7,673 nt of DNA from positions 1-7,673 of the forward strand of contig JAGWQR010000264.1 of the NCBI GenBank assembly GCA_028869975.1, in the 5' to 3' direction. Shown one piece after another: positions 1 through 6,639 of the stretch (the first letter of the stretch is position 1; the number at the start of each line of letters is the position of its first letter). A model generated the notes under the pieces. The model was given only the letters and a program-made list of their open reading frames with translations. It was not told the origin of the DNA and searched no databases. A program made the translations under genes and the position numbers. The stretch is from Alphaproteobacteria bacterium. Lineage in GTDB: Bacteria > Pseudomonadota > Alphaproteobacteria > Sphingomonadales > Sphingomonadaceae.

Positions 1-1
1 G

Positions 2-1654
2 CTGCTGCAGGTACGCGCGCTGCTGGGTGGTCAGGGCTGGTATGATCTGCGCAATCATGCACTCAACCCGCCTTATGGTGAAAATATCCACTGGTCGCGG
101 CTGGTTGATCTGCCGATTGCGGGTTTGATTCTGCTCTTCAAGCCACTGGGCACCGGGGTTGCCGAGCGGATTGCCTGTGCGATTGCGCCGATGCTCCCGC
201 TGTTTGTGGCGATGTTGGGGATGGGGATTATCACCCGGCGCCTAGTGCATGTTTATGCTTATTTGCTGGCACTGTTTCTGATGATGTGCGCCCTGGTTGC
301 CCTGAGCATGTTTATGCCGATGCGAATCGATCATCATGGCTGGCAGCTCGCGCTGCTCGTGCTGACGATGGCGGGAATGGTTGATGCGCGCAGCAGCCGT
401 GGCGGGCTGGTGATGGGGCTGACGAGCGCGGCCTCGCTCGCGATCGGGCTTGAGATGATCCCCTTTCTGGCGATTGCTGGCGGTTCAGTGGTGTTGCGCT
501 GGATAGCGGCTGAAGAGGGTGCTGAGGCACGTATGCGCACCTATGGCTGGGCGCTCGCGCTGGGGTGCATGGCCGGCTACGGCGGCTTTGCTTCGTACGA
601 CAATGCCGTGATGCGCTGCGATGCGCTCACCCCGGTGTGGTTGACGATGATGGTGCTGGCGGGCGGCATTGCGGCAGCGTTGAGCTTTGTGCCGCGCGCG
701 ATAATGCCCATACGGCTCGGGCTGGCGTTGATAAGTGGTATGGTGCTGGCAGGCGTATTTGTCGATTTCTTCCCGCAATGCCTGGGGCGGCCCGAACAAG
801 TGTCGGATGAGGTTTACCGCATCTGGCTGAGCAATGTCCGTGAGGCCAAGCCGCTGCTCATTCAGCCGGTCATGACTTTGTGGAGCACAATTGCGCTGCC
901 GATTGCCGGACTGACCGGGACGCTGTTTGCAGCGAAAAAAGCGCGTGGTACCCCTGTCTTTGTGCCATGGCTCACAATCACGCTCTTCACAATGGCTGCG
1001 TTCGCACTCACGCTCTGGCAGGTGCGGATGGGCCCGGCGACGCAACTGGTCGCCATTCCGGGGGCGGTCGCGCTTGCCTGGGCGCTGGTGCCGCGCGCGC
1101 AGGCGAGCGGGCAGATGCTGGTGCGCGTATTTGGCACCTTCGCGATTTTCCTGTTCGTTTCAGGAATCGGGATCAGTGCTGCGGCGGCGTTATGGCAGAC
1201 AAGACACGAGACTATCAGAAGTACCAAAGTCAGCATCTACGGACGTGGCGCTGCCCCCAATCCAAATATCGCCTGTCTCACTCTGCCTGTCCTGACCCCG
1301 CTTAACCGCTTGCCTGGCAGCACAATCTTCACCCATGTTGATTTGAGTGCGCGACTGCTGCTGTTCACCCATCATCGCGCGATTTCTGGGCCCTATCATC
1401 GGAACGGTGATGCAATCCTCGATGTTTACCATGACTTCGGCGGTACACCCGAGCAAGCGCGCGTGATCATGGCGCATTACGGCGCACGCTATCTGCTGAT
1501 CTGCCCTGGCATGAACGAAACCACCGTGTATCATGCGCGCTGGCCGGGTGGGTTTTACGATCAACTGATACATGGCAAGGTACCGGACTGGTTGACGCCA
1601 GTCACGCTGCCGCGCAATTCCCCGCTCAAACTCTGGGCGATTGCGCAGCGATAA
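2..1654 (+). CDS. Multi-pass membrane protein of unknown function, GT-C-like (5' end outside window)
   Basis: The frame is open from the first bases, so the gene begins upstream; a TTG at 125 in this frame is an internal leucine, not a start. About 550 residues are visible. Numbering from the codon at position 2, a hydrophilic stretch (residues 9-38) carries GQGWYDL and HWSRLVDLP. Many hydrophobic segments follow, at about 37-51, 56-77, 82-105 and 114-126, with several more up to about 395. RIDHHGWQ at 108-115 sits in a loop between membrane segments. The last 150 or so residues are polar, with ISGPYHRNGDA and an aromatic-rich tail, and look like a soluble domain, probably periplasmic. A loop after the first membrane segment, many helices and a soluble C-terminal domain recall GT-C glycosyltransferases that use polyprenyl-linked sugars, but I cannot see the first loop's acidic motif because it lies upstream. 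The function is unknown. The stop lies 21 nt before proA on the same strand, so cotranscription is possible. Confidence 0.85.
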   Translation: MLQVRALLGGQGWYDLRNHALNPPYGENIHWSRLVDLPIAGLILLFKPLGTGVAERIACAIAPMLPLFVAMLGMGIITRRLVHVYAYLLALFLMMCALVALSMFMPMRIDHHGWQLALLVLTMAGMVDARSSRGGLVMGLTSAASLAIGLEMIPFLAIAGGSVVLRWIAAEEGAEARMRTYGWALALGCMAGYGGFASYDNAVMRCDALTPVWLTMMVLAGGIAAALSFVPRAIMPIRLGLALISGMVLAGVFVDFFPQCLGRPEQVSDEVYRIWLSNVREAKPLLIQPVMTLWSTIALPIAGLTGTLFAAKKARGTPVFVPWLTITLFTMAAFALTLWQVRMGPATQLVAIPGAVALAWALVPRAQASGQMLVRVFGTFAIFLFVSGIGISAAAALWQTRHETIRSTKVSIYGRGAAPNPNIACLTLPVLTPLNRLPGSTIFTHVDLSARLLLFTHHRAISGPYHRNGDAILDVYHDFGGTPEQARVIMAHYGARYLLICPGMNETTVYHARWPGGFYDQLIHGKVPDWLTPVTLPRNSPLKLWAIAQR

Positions 1655-1675
1655 GACTGAAGCTATGATGCACAC

Positions 1676-2941
1676 ATGTTAACTCCACCTGACCCCGCGA
1701 CATTGTTGATTGCCGATATGGGCGCGCGCGCGCGTGCTGCCGCGCTGGTGCTTGCCCAGACACCGACGACGCAAAAGGCGGCGGCCCTGAGGGCCGGGGC
1801 TGCGGCAATCCGCGCTTCGGCTGCCGAGATCCTGGCCGCCAGTGCGATGGATGTGGCGGCGGGCGAGAAAAATGGCCTTTCGGGAGCGATGCTCGACCGG
1901 TTGCGCGTGGATGCGGCGCGGCTGGAAGGCATTGCAGCATCGGTAGAAGATGTGACGGCGCTGCCCGATCCGGTGGGGCAGGTGATCGACCAATCGGAGC
2001 GCCCCAATGGCCTGAAACTCAGCCGGGTGCGCGTGCCTTTGGGCGTGATCGGCATCATTTATGAGAGCCGGCCGAACGTGACGGTCGATGCGGGTGTACT
2101 CGCGCTGATGTCGGGCAATGCCGCCATTCTGCGCGGCGGATCGGAGGCAATCAACACTTCCCAAGCGCTCCACAAGGCGCTGGTTGCTGGTATCACTTCG
2201 GTAGGTCTGCCCGCTGATGCGATCCAGCTCGTGCAGGATACGGACCGGGCGATTGTCGGTGCCATGCTCAAGGCGGCGGGCTTGATCGACATTATCGTGC
2301 CGCGCGGCGGCAAGACGCTGGTGGCGCGGGTGCAGGATGAAGCGCGCGTGCCCGTGCTCGCACATCTCGACGGGATTTGCCATACCTATATCGACCGCGC
2401 CGCTGATCCGGAGAAGGCCGTAAAGCTTGCGGTCAACGCCAAGATGCGGCGCACCGGCATTTGCGGCGCGACCGAGACGCTGCTGATCGACACGGCCTAT
2501 GCCGACCCCAAGCCGATCCTTTCCGCGCTGATTGAGACGGGATGCGAAGTGCGTGGGGATGCGGGCATTTGCGCGCTCGATCCGCGCGTTGTACCCGCCG
2601 GGCCAGCAGACTGGGATACCGAATATCTTGATGCGATCCTGTCAGTCGCGCTGGTGAATGGCGTCGAGGGTTCGCTCGCGCACATTGCCACGCACAGCTC
2701 GCACCATACCGACGCGATTATTACAGAGGACGCCGCCACCGCCGAGCATTTCCTGAATGTAGTCGATTCGGCGATCGTGATGTGGAACGCCTCCACCCAG
2801 TTCGCCGATGGGGGCGAGTTTGGGTTGGGTGCGGAAATCGGCATCGCCACCGGGCGGTTGCACGCACGCGGGCCGGTGGCGCTCGAGGGGCTGACCACCT
2901 ATAAATGGCTGGTGCGCGGCACCGGGCAGGCCCGCCCCTGA
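1676..2941 (+). CDS. proA: Glutamate-5-semialdehyde dehydrogenase (gamma-glutamyl phosphate reductase)
   Basis: ProA performs the second step of proline synthesis in the cytoplasm: it reduces gamma-glutamyl phosphate with NADPH to glutamate-5-semialdehyde, which cyclises to pyrroline-5-carboxylate. At 421 residues it has the normal family length and shows the aldehyde-dehydrogenase fold throughout. The N-terminal helix has MGARARAA (15-22). The nucleotide-binding region has PLGVIGIIYESRPNVT (121-136) and GNAAILRGGSEA (147-158), and IIVPRGGK is at 206-213. The catalytic cysteine is expected at Cys263 in RRTGICGATETLL (258-270). ATG 1676 is the first possible start, since an in-frame TGA lies at 1658-1660; the ribosome-binding site is weak (GAAG at 1659-1662, 13 nt away). 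No proB is in the window. The last 37 nt are shared with nadD. The gene appears intact and functional. Confidence 0.96.
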   Translation: MLTPPDPATLLIADMGARARAAALVLAQTPTTQKAAALRAGAAAIRASAAEILAASAMDVAAGEKNGLSGAMLDRLRVDAARLEGIAASVEDVTALPDPVGQVIDQSERPNGLKLSRVRVPLGVIGIIYESRPNVTVDAGVLALMSGNAAILRGGSEAINTSQALHKALVAGITSVGLPADAIQLVQDTDRAIVGAMLKAAGLIDIIVPRGGKTLVARVQDEARVPVLAHLDGICHTYIDRAADPEKAVKLAVNAKMRRTGICGATETLLIDTAYADPKPILSALIETGCEVRGDAGICALDPRVVPAGPADWDTEYLDAILSVALVNGVEGSLAHIATHSSHHTDAIITEDAATAEHFLNVVDSAIVMWNASTQFADGGEFGLGAEIGIATGRLHARGPVALEGLTTYKWLVRGTGQARP

Positions 2942-3603
2942 GTTTCGCACATCAGAAATGCGCGCCGCACCGCATCGGCCTGCTCGGTGGATCCTTTAAC
3001 CCTGCACACGCCGCGCACCGGGCGATCAGCTTGTTTGCGCTCAAGGCGCTGGCGCTGGATGAAGTGTGGTGGCTGGTGTCGCCGGGTAACCCGTTGAAGG
3101 CTAGTGCATCGGATATGGCACCCCTCAGGACCCGCTGCGCTTCCGCGTGCGCGCTCTCCAAACGCGCGCGGATTCGCGAAACCGCCATCGAGCAGCGCCT
3201 CGGCACTCGCTATACGATCGATACCATCGCGGCGCTGCAACGCCGTTACCCCAAAGAAAAATTTATCTGGCTGATGGGTGCAGATAATCTCAAATCGTTT
3301 CATTTATGGGCCGAATGGAGAGTGATTGCTTCGATGTTACCCATTGCGGTTATTTCCAGGCCGGGGTATAGTGCAGGCGTGCGGTGGTCCCCCGCCGCGC
3401 TCTGGCTGCGGCGATTTGTCCGTTCCGCAGATCAGGTGAAAAGATGGACAAACTGGAGTCCGCCGGCGCTTGTGCATGTGCGCTACCCTCCCGATCCAAC
3501 TTCCGCCACTGCGATGCGTCGGCTGCGTCCCGATTGGCATCTTGCTCCCCCACCGCCGCTGCTGCGCGATGCGCTTACGCACCGGCTAATTCGAGAGGTC
3601 TGA
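2905..3603 (+). CDS. nadD: Nicotinate-nucleotide adenylyltransferase
   Basis: NadD joins nicotinate mononucleotide and ATP to give deamido-NAD and pyrophosphate, in the cytoplasmic NAD pathway. The 232-residue product has the nucleotidyltransferase Rossmann fold: RIGLLGGSFNP (23-33), WWLVSPGNPLK (55-65), RYTIDTIAALQ (102-112), WLMGADNLKSFHLW (122-135), SRPGY (151-155) and a C-terminal DPTSATAMR (197-205) in the place of the family ISSTxxR motif. The ATP-binding (H/T)xGH signature reads HAAH (35-38), so the usual glycine is alanine. ATG 2905 is the only ATG, GTG or TTG in frame before the fold starts. It lies inside proA and gives an N-terminal extension of about 22 residues, longer than usual; a non-standard CTG at 2938, overlapping the proA stop, is an alternative. 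The short overlap with proA and the 1-nt gap to rsfS suggest one transcript and coupled translation. Confidence 0.93.
   Translation: MAGARHRAGPPLSFAHQKCAPHRIGLLGGSFNPAHAAHRAISLFALKALALDEVWWLVSPGNPLKASASDMAPLRTRCASACALSKRARIRETAIEQRLGTRYTIDTIAALQRRYPKEKFIWLMGADNLKSFHLWAEWRVIASMLPIAVISRPGYSAGVRWSPAALWLRRFVRSADQVKRWTNWSPPALVHVRYPPDPTSATAMRRLRPDWHLAPPPPLLRDALTHRLIREV
3593..3598 (+). promoter_or_regulatory. Ribosome-binding site of rsfS
   Basis: GAGAGG at the end of nadD lies 6 nt before TTG 3605. It is the clearest Shine-Dalgarno sequence in the proA-rlmH run, and it decides the TTG start of rsfS over the internal ATG at 3686. Confidence 0.6.
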
Positions 3604-3604
3604 C

Positions 3605-4006
3605 TTGCCTGCCCTAGCAACTGCAACCAAACCGACCCGTAAACCACAACCTCAGGCCGGTACACCGGTAGAAGCACTCCACCAGATGATCCTCACATCG
3701 CTCGATGACGACCAGGCGATTGAAACGGTCTCGATCCCACTTGAGGGCAAATCGAGTATCGCTGATCATATGGTAATCGCTTCAGGACGCTCGACACGCC
3801 AGGTTGCCTCAATGGCGCACAAGATTGCCGACAAGGTGAAAGCGATGACCGGCCGTCCGGTGAATATTGAAGGGCTGCCGACCGCCGACTGGGTGCTGAT
3901 CGATGCGGGGGACGTGATTGTCCATCTGTTCCGGCCCGAAGTGCGCAGTTTCTATAATCTAGAGCGCATGTGGGGCTTTGGCGATCCGCCCGCACAGGCG
4001 GCCTGA
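3605..4006 (+). CDS. rsfS: Ribosomal silencing factor RsfS
   Basis: RsfS (RsfA/Iojap/YbeB family) binds ribosomal protein L14 on the large subunit and blocks joining to the small subunit, lowering translation when nutrients are short. The product is 133 residues. A polar tail rich in proline and basic residues (about 1-20) precedes the conserved domain, which begins near ALHQMILTSLDDDQA (24-38). The domain carries GKSSIADHMVIASGRSTRQV (48-67), IEGLPTADWVLIDAGDVIVH (88-107) and the family's typical end FRPEVRSFYNLERMW (109-123). The start is TTG, supported by a GAGAGG ribosome-binding site 6 nt upstream; starting at ATG 3686 would cut into the first conserved helix. It begins 1 nt after the nadD stop, and a nadD-rsfS-rlmH order is widespread in bacteria. 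Confidence 0.95.
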   Translation: MPALATATKPTRKPQPQAGTPVEALHQMILTSLDDDQAIETVSIPLEGKSSIADHMVIASGRSTRQVASMAHKIADKVKAMTGRPVNIEGLPTADWVLIDAGDVIVHLFRPEVRSFYNLERMWGFGDPPAQAA

Positions 4007-4015
4007 CCCTTTGAT

Positions 4016-4438
4016 GTGAAGTTGCACATCATTGCGCGCGGCAAGCTGGGCCGTGGCGCGGAAGCCGAGATCATCGCGCGTTACGCCAAGCGGATAAGCT
4101 GGCCATTTGCGATCAGCGAATTACCCGATGTCGGCGGCAAATCGCCCGCAGCGCTCGTCCCCGCCATCATTGTAGCGCTTGATGAGACGGGCGCGCTGCT
4201 CTCCTCCGCCGAACTCGCCGACAAGATTGTGCATTGGCGCGACACCGGCATCCGAGAATGCCGCTTCCTGATTGGCGCGGCTGATGGGTTGAGCGATGAA
4301 GCGCGCGCTTCAGCTGACCTGTTACTCTCGTTCGGGCGCGCCACCTTTCCACATCTGCTGGTGCGGGTGATGCTGGTTGAGCAGCTTTACCGGGCAATCA
4401 CGATCATCGACGGCCACCCCTATCACCGCGCAGGTTAA
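4016..4438 (+). CDS. rlmH: 23S rRNA (pseudouridine1915-N3)-methyltransferase
   Basis: RlmH methylates pseudouridine 1915 in helix 69 of 23S rRNA, using S-adenosylmethionine, late in assembly on the 70S ribosome. The 140-residue length is at the short end of the normal range for this SPOUT (trefoil-knot) family. Visible motifs are the N-terminal LHIIARGKLGRG (3-14), the SAM-site loop FLIGAADGL (84-92; many relatives have GGADG), the knot segment FPHLLVRVMLVEQLYRA (111-127) and the C-terminal HPYHRAG (134-140), whose Tyr-His-Arg belongs to the active site. The start is GTG 4016, 9 nt after the rsfS stop. No clear Shine-Dalgarno sequence is seen, and an out-of-frame ATG directly followed by TGA overlaps the start. 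The TAA stop shares bases with the stop of the convergent minus-strand gene. Confidence 0.95.
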   Translation: MKLHIIARGKLGRGAEAEIIARYAKRISWPFAISELPDVGGKSPAALVPAIIVALDETGALLSSAELADKIVHWRDTGIRECRFLIGAADGLSDEARASADLLLSFGRATFPHLLVRVMLVEQLYRAITIIDGHPYHRAG

Positions 4439-5763
4439 GACGCGGGGGTATCCGCAACCGCGCGCACACGCACCTGCTCGATCTTGCGGCCATCGAGCCG
4501 AACCACCTCAAACACATGTCCCTGCGTGGTGAAATGATCGCCCGCATCCGGAATGCGCTTGAGTTGCGCCAGCACAAAGCCTGCGACGGTGGCATAATCG
4601 CGGTCCTCGGGCAGCAGCAGATCGAGCTTTTCGGCGAGCATATCGGCGGGCGTCCAGCCAGCCACCAGCAGCGCGCCGTTGGGCTGATCGGTGAACGCCG
4701 GTTCGCCATCATCGGGATCCGCAATGGCGGCGGGGCTGACCAGCGCGGCAAGCAAATCGGCGGGCGTTACAATCCCCTCAAAATGCCCATATTCATCATG
4801 CACGAGCGCCAGCGGCACATCGGACGCGCGCAGTGTTTCCAGAGCGTTCATCGCATCTATCTGGTCGGGGATGATCGGTGCCGGGCGGATGAGCGCACGC
4901 AGGTCAAGCACTTGGCCGCGCAGCAGCGCCGTCATCACATCATGGCTGACCAAAACCCCAAGTACATTGTCAATCGATCCATCCGCCACTAGCAGGCGCA
5001 AGTGGCGCATTTCGGCGAGTGCCTTGCGCGCCTCGTCCAGGGTTGCGTTGATGTTGATCCAGGCGATCTCGGTGCGCGGGGTCATAATCTCGCGCACGGG
5101 CCGGTCGGCGAGCCGCACCACGCCCGCCATGATCGCGCGCTCATTCTCCTCGATCAGGCCAGAGCGGTGCGCCTCGCTCACCATCAGGTGCAATTCGTCG
5201 GCGGTCACTAGGTGCGTTGCCCCCGCCTTGAAGCCGAGTAGCCCAAGAATCGCCGCGCTGCTCACCTCTAACCCCCAGACCAGCGGCTTGAGCACACGCG
5301 ACATCAGCATCATCGGCCGCGCGGTCGATGCGGCGATGCGCTCGGCGGCGTGCAGGGCGATCTGCTTGGGCACCAGCTCCCCAAAAATCAGCGTGATCAG
5401 GGTTACAATCCCGACAACAAGGATGAACGCCGCGGGCTTGGCGAAATGGTCGGTCAGCCCCATCGCCATCAGCCTTTGCATGATCGGGGATTCAAAATTT
5501 GCACCAGAAAATATTCCCACACCAATCGCGATCAAGGTGATGCCGATCTGGATCGTTGAAAGGAATTTTCCGGGATCATCGCCCAGCGCCAGTGCAGTTT
5601 TCGCCCCCGTAATCCCGCGCCGTTCCATCGCGTGCAGGCGTGCGCGCTTCGCCGAGACAATAGCGATTTCGGCCATTGCGAAGGCTCCATTGAGGATGAT
5701 CAGGATGACGACTAGGATGACGTCTATCCAGGGGAACGGCGTCAGGGAATGCGGGTGTGACAT
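4435..5763 (-). CDS. CNNM/CBS/CorC-domain membrane protein (hemolysin-C/CorC family, YtfL-like)
   Basis: This 442-residue inner-membrane protein has the full family layout. The N-terminal CNNM (DUF21) domain covers about 10-205, with membrane segments near 13-35, 70-88, 110-131 and 156-178 and the signature GELVPKQIAL (128-137). Next come a linker and two CBS domains, about 224-283 (opening with the conserved EIMTPRTEI, 225-233) and 290-345 (HDEYGHFEGIVT at 322-333), then a C-terminal CorC_HlyC domain, about 358-440. Family members are linked to Mg2+/Co2+ efflux or resistance and, for E. coli YtfL, to polyamine export; the CBS pair probably senses adenine nucleotides. The substrate cannot be told from sequence, and the label hemolysin is historical. 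ATG 5763 lies 46 nt after the tadA stop on the same strand, so the two may be cotranscribed; no strong ribosome-binding site is seen. Its stop overlaps that of rlmH. Confidence 0.92.
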   Translation of the reverse strand: MSHPHSLTPFPWIDVILVVILIILNGAFAMAEIAIVSAKRARLHAMERRGITGAKTALALGDDPGKFLSTIQIGITLIAIGVGIFSGANFESPIMQRLMAMGLTDHFAKPAAFILVVGIVTLITLIFGELVPKQIALHAAERIAASTARPMMLMSRVLKPLVWGLEVSSAAILGLLGFKAGATHLVTADELHLMVSEAHRSGLIEENERAIMAGVVRLADRPVREIMTPRTEIAWININATLDEARKALAEMRHLRLLVADGSIDNVLGVLVSHDVMTALLRGQVLDLRALIRPAPIIPDQIDAMNALETLRASDVPLALVHDEYGHFEGIVTPADLLAALVSPAAIADPDDGEPAFTDQPNGALLVAGWTPADMLAEKLDLLLPEDRDYATVAGFVLAQLKRIPDAGDHFTTQGHVFEVVRLDGRKIEQVRVRAVADTPAS

Positions 5764-5809
5764 CGGCTCTGGCTGACGTTATGCGGCGTTGCGTGGATTC
5801 GCGCAAGTC

Positions 5810-6265
5810 TCATCGGCGCTCTGCAAAAAAATCCTTGAGTTGTGCAGAGGCGATGCTGGCCCCGATCCCGCCATAAATTTCTGGCTTGTGATGGCAAGTC
5901 GGGTGCGCGAATACGCGTGCGCCATGCACCACCGCGCCGCCCTTGGGGTCTTCAGCTGCAAAATAAAGCCGCGCAATGCGGGCCTGGGCAATGGCGCCGG
6001 CGCACATCGCGCAGGGTTCGAGCGTGACATACAGGTCGCAATCGGCTAGAAACTGGCTGCTGAGCGCGGCTGCCGCCCGCCGCAGCGCGACAATTTCGGC
6101 ATGGGCGGTCGGGTCACAAGTGGCGCGCATCGCGTTGGCGGCCTCGGTGATGATTTTGCCACCCTGCACGATTACGGCCCCGACCGGCACCTCGCCGTGC
6201 GCAGCCGCTTGGGCCGCCAGTGCGAGCGCACGCTCCATGAACGGGGGAAGGGGAAGGGTGGCCAT
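5810..6265 (-). CDS. tadA: tRNA-specific adenosine deaminase (A34 to inosine)
   Basis: TadA deaminates adenosine 34 in the anticodon of tRNA-Arg(ACG) to inosine, which lets one tRNA read CGU, CGC and CGA. The 151-residue product has the zinc deaminase fold: GEVPVGAVIV (24-33), the catalytic DPTAHAEIVALR (51-62) with zinc-ligand His55 and proton-shuttle Glu57, and LEPCAMCAGAI (82-92) with zinc ligands Cys85 and Cys88. DPKGGAVVHG (106-115) and HPTCHHKPEIYGGI (121-134) are typical of TadA and not of cytidine deaminases. ATG 6265 was chosen because it gives the usual family N-terminus. The in-frame TTG at 6322 would add 19 unrelated residues across the rpmB promoter region, and the ATG at 6238 follows a pyrimidine-rich stretch. 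It diverges from rpmB and precedes the CNNM-family gene. Confidence 0.96.
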   Translation of the reverse strand: MATLPLPPFMERALALAAQAAAHGEVPVGAVIVQGGKIITEAANAMRATCDPTAHAEIVALRRAAAALSSQFLADCDLYVTLEPCAMCAGAIAQARIARLYFAAEDPKGGAVVHGARVFAHPTCHHKPEIYGGIGASIASAQLKDFFAERR

Positions 6266-6274
6266 GAATTCTGC

Positions 6275-6303
6275 TTGACTTGTCCGGTAGATCGCGTTAG
6301 CGG
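6275..6303 (+). promoter_or_regulatory. Putative sigma-70-type promoter of rpmB
   Basis: In the 80-nt space between the divergent tadA and rpmB starts, TTGACT (6275-6280) is a near-perfect -35 box. Seventeen nt later, TAGCGG (6298-6303) is a poor -10 box, followed by a GC-rich stretch of the kind seen at growth-regulated promoters of translation genes. The -35 is convincing; the -10 is only inferred from spacing. On the other strand TTGGTT (6322-6317) and TAACGC (6299-6294), also 17 nt apart, are a weaker candidate for tadA that would overlap it. Confidence 0.4.
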
Positions 6304-6332
6304 CTCGCGCTTTCCAAACCAAGTGTTTAGAC

Positions 6333-6336
6333 AGGA
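6333..6336 (+). promoter_or_regulatory. Ribosome-binding site of rpmB
   Basis: AGGA lies 9 nt before the ATG at 6346, at normal spacing, and supports that start. Confidence 0.5.
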
Positions 6337-6345
6337 TTTTGATCG

Positions 6346-6636
6346 ATGGCGCGCGTATGCGAACTCACGGGCAAGGGCAGACAGGTAGGCCATAATGTCA
6401 GCCACGCCAACAACAAAACCAAGCGAACCTTTCTGCCCAATTTGCAGAATGTCACCTTGATGTCGGAAGCGCTCGGCCGCTCGGTTAAGCTACGCGTTTC
6501 CACACACGGTCTGCGCTCGGTTGAGCATAATGGCGGGCTGGACAACTGGCTGGCCAAGACGAACGAGGCCGATCTCTCTCCCGCCGCGCGCAAGATCAAG
6601 CGTGAGCTTGCCAAAAAGGCGAAGACTGCCGCCTGA
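6346..6636 (+). CDS. rpmB: 50S ribosomal protein L28
   Basis: L28 (bL28) is a small basic protein of the large ribosomal subunit. The 96-residue length fits the alphaproteobacterial form, which is longer than the E. coli protein (78). The N-terminus MARVCELTGKGRQVGHNVSH is the classic family start, followed by NNKTKRTFLPNLQNV (22-36), KLRVSTHGLRSVEHNGG (48-64) and a lysine-rich tail. Only one cysteine (Cys5) is present, so this is not the zinc-binding form with two CxxC pairs. The gene appears to stand alone, with its own promoter candidate upstream and an AGGA ribosome-binding site. Its TGA lies only 3 nt from the stop of the convergent TusA-like gene, so transcription probably ends within that gene. 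Confidence 0.97.
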   Translation: MARVCELTGKGRQVGHNVSHANNKTKRTFLPNLQNVTLMSEALGRSVKLRVSTHGLRSVEHNGGLDNWLAKTNEADLSPAARKIKRELAKKAKTAA

Positions 6637-6639
6637 TTG

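Noticed and set aside
84..106. Conserved-looking HWSRLVDLP region considered as a possible gene start area
   Set aside because: The frame is open to the window edge with conserved residues upstream, so the true start is outside; the TTG at 125 is internal.
485..1045. Minus-strand open frame of 186 codons within the membrane protein gene
   Set aside because: It is very rich in Arg, His and Gln, the usual product of reading the complement of a hydrophobic GC-rich gene; there is no start-site support.
1722..1734. Alternating GC run of 13 nt
   Set aside because: It encodes the conserved Gly-Ala-Arg-Ala-Arg of the ProA N-terminal helix, so coding explains it.
1679..2383. Minus-strand open frame of 234 codons within proA
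   Set aside because: The composition is dominated by Arg, His and Gln and shows no domain; it mirrors an intact proA.
4691..5776. Plus-strand open frame of 361 codons antisense to the CNNM-family gene
   Set aside because: It is low in recognisable motifs and rich in Ser, Arg, Ala and Ile, as expected from reading the complement of a GC-rich gene; the opposite strand encodes a full-length, clearly recognisable protein.
5789..5806. Possible hairpin (TTGCG / CGCAA, 8-nt loop) between tadA and the CNNM-family gene
   Set aside because: The stem is only 5 bp with no U-run on either strand, which is not enough for a terminator call.
6266..6322. N-terminal extension of TadA from a TTG at 6322
   Set aside because: The 19 extra residues do not resemble TadA and would be encoded across the rpmB promoter region; ATG 6265 gives the normal N-terminus.
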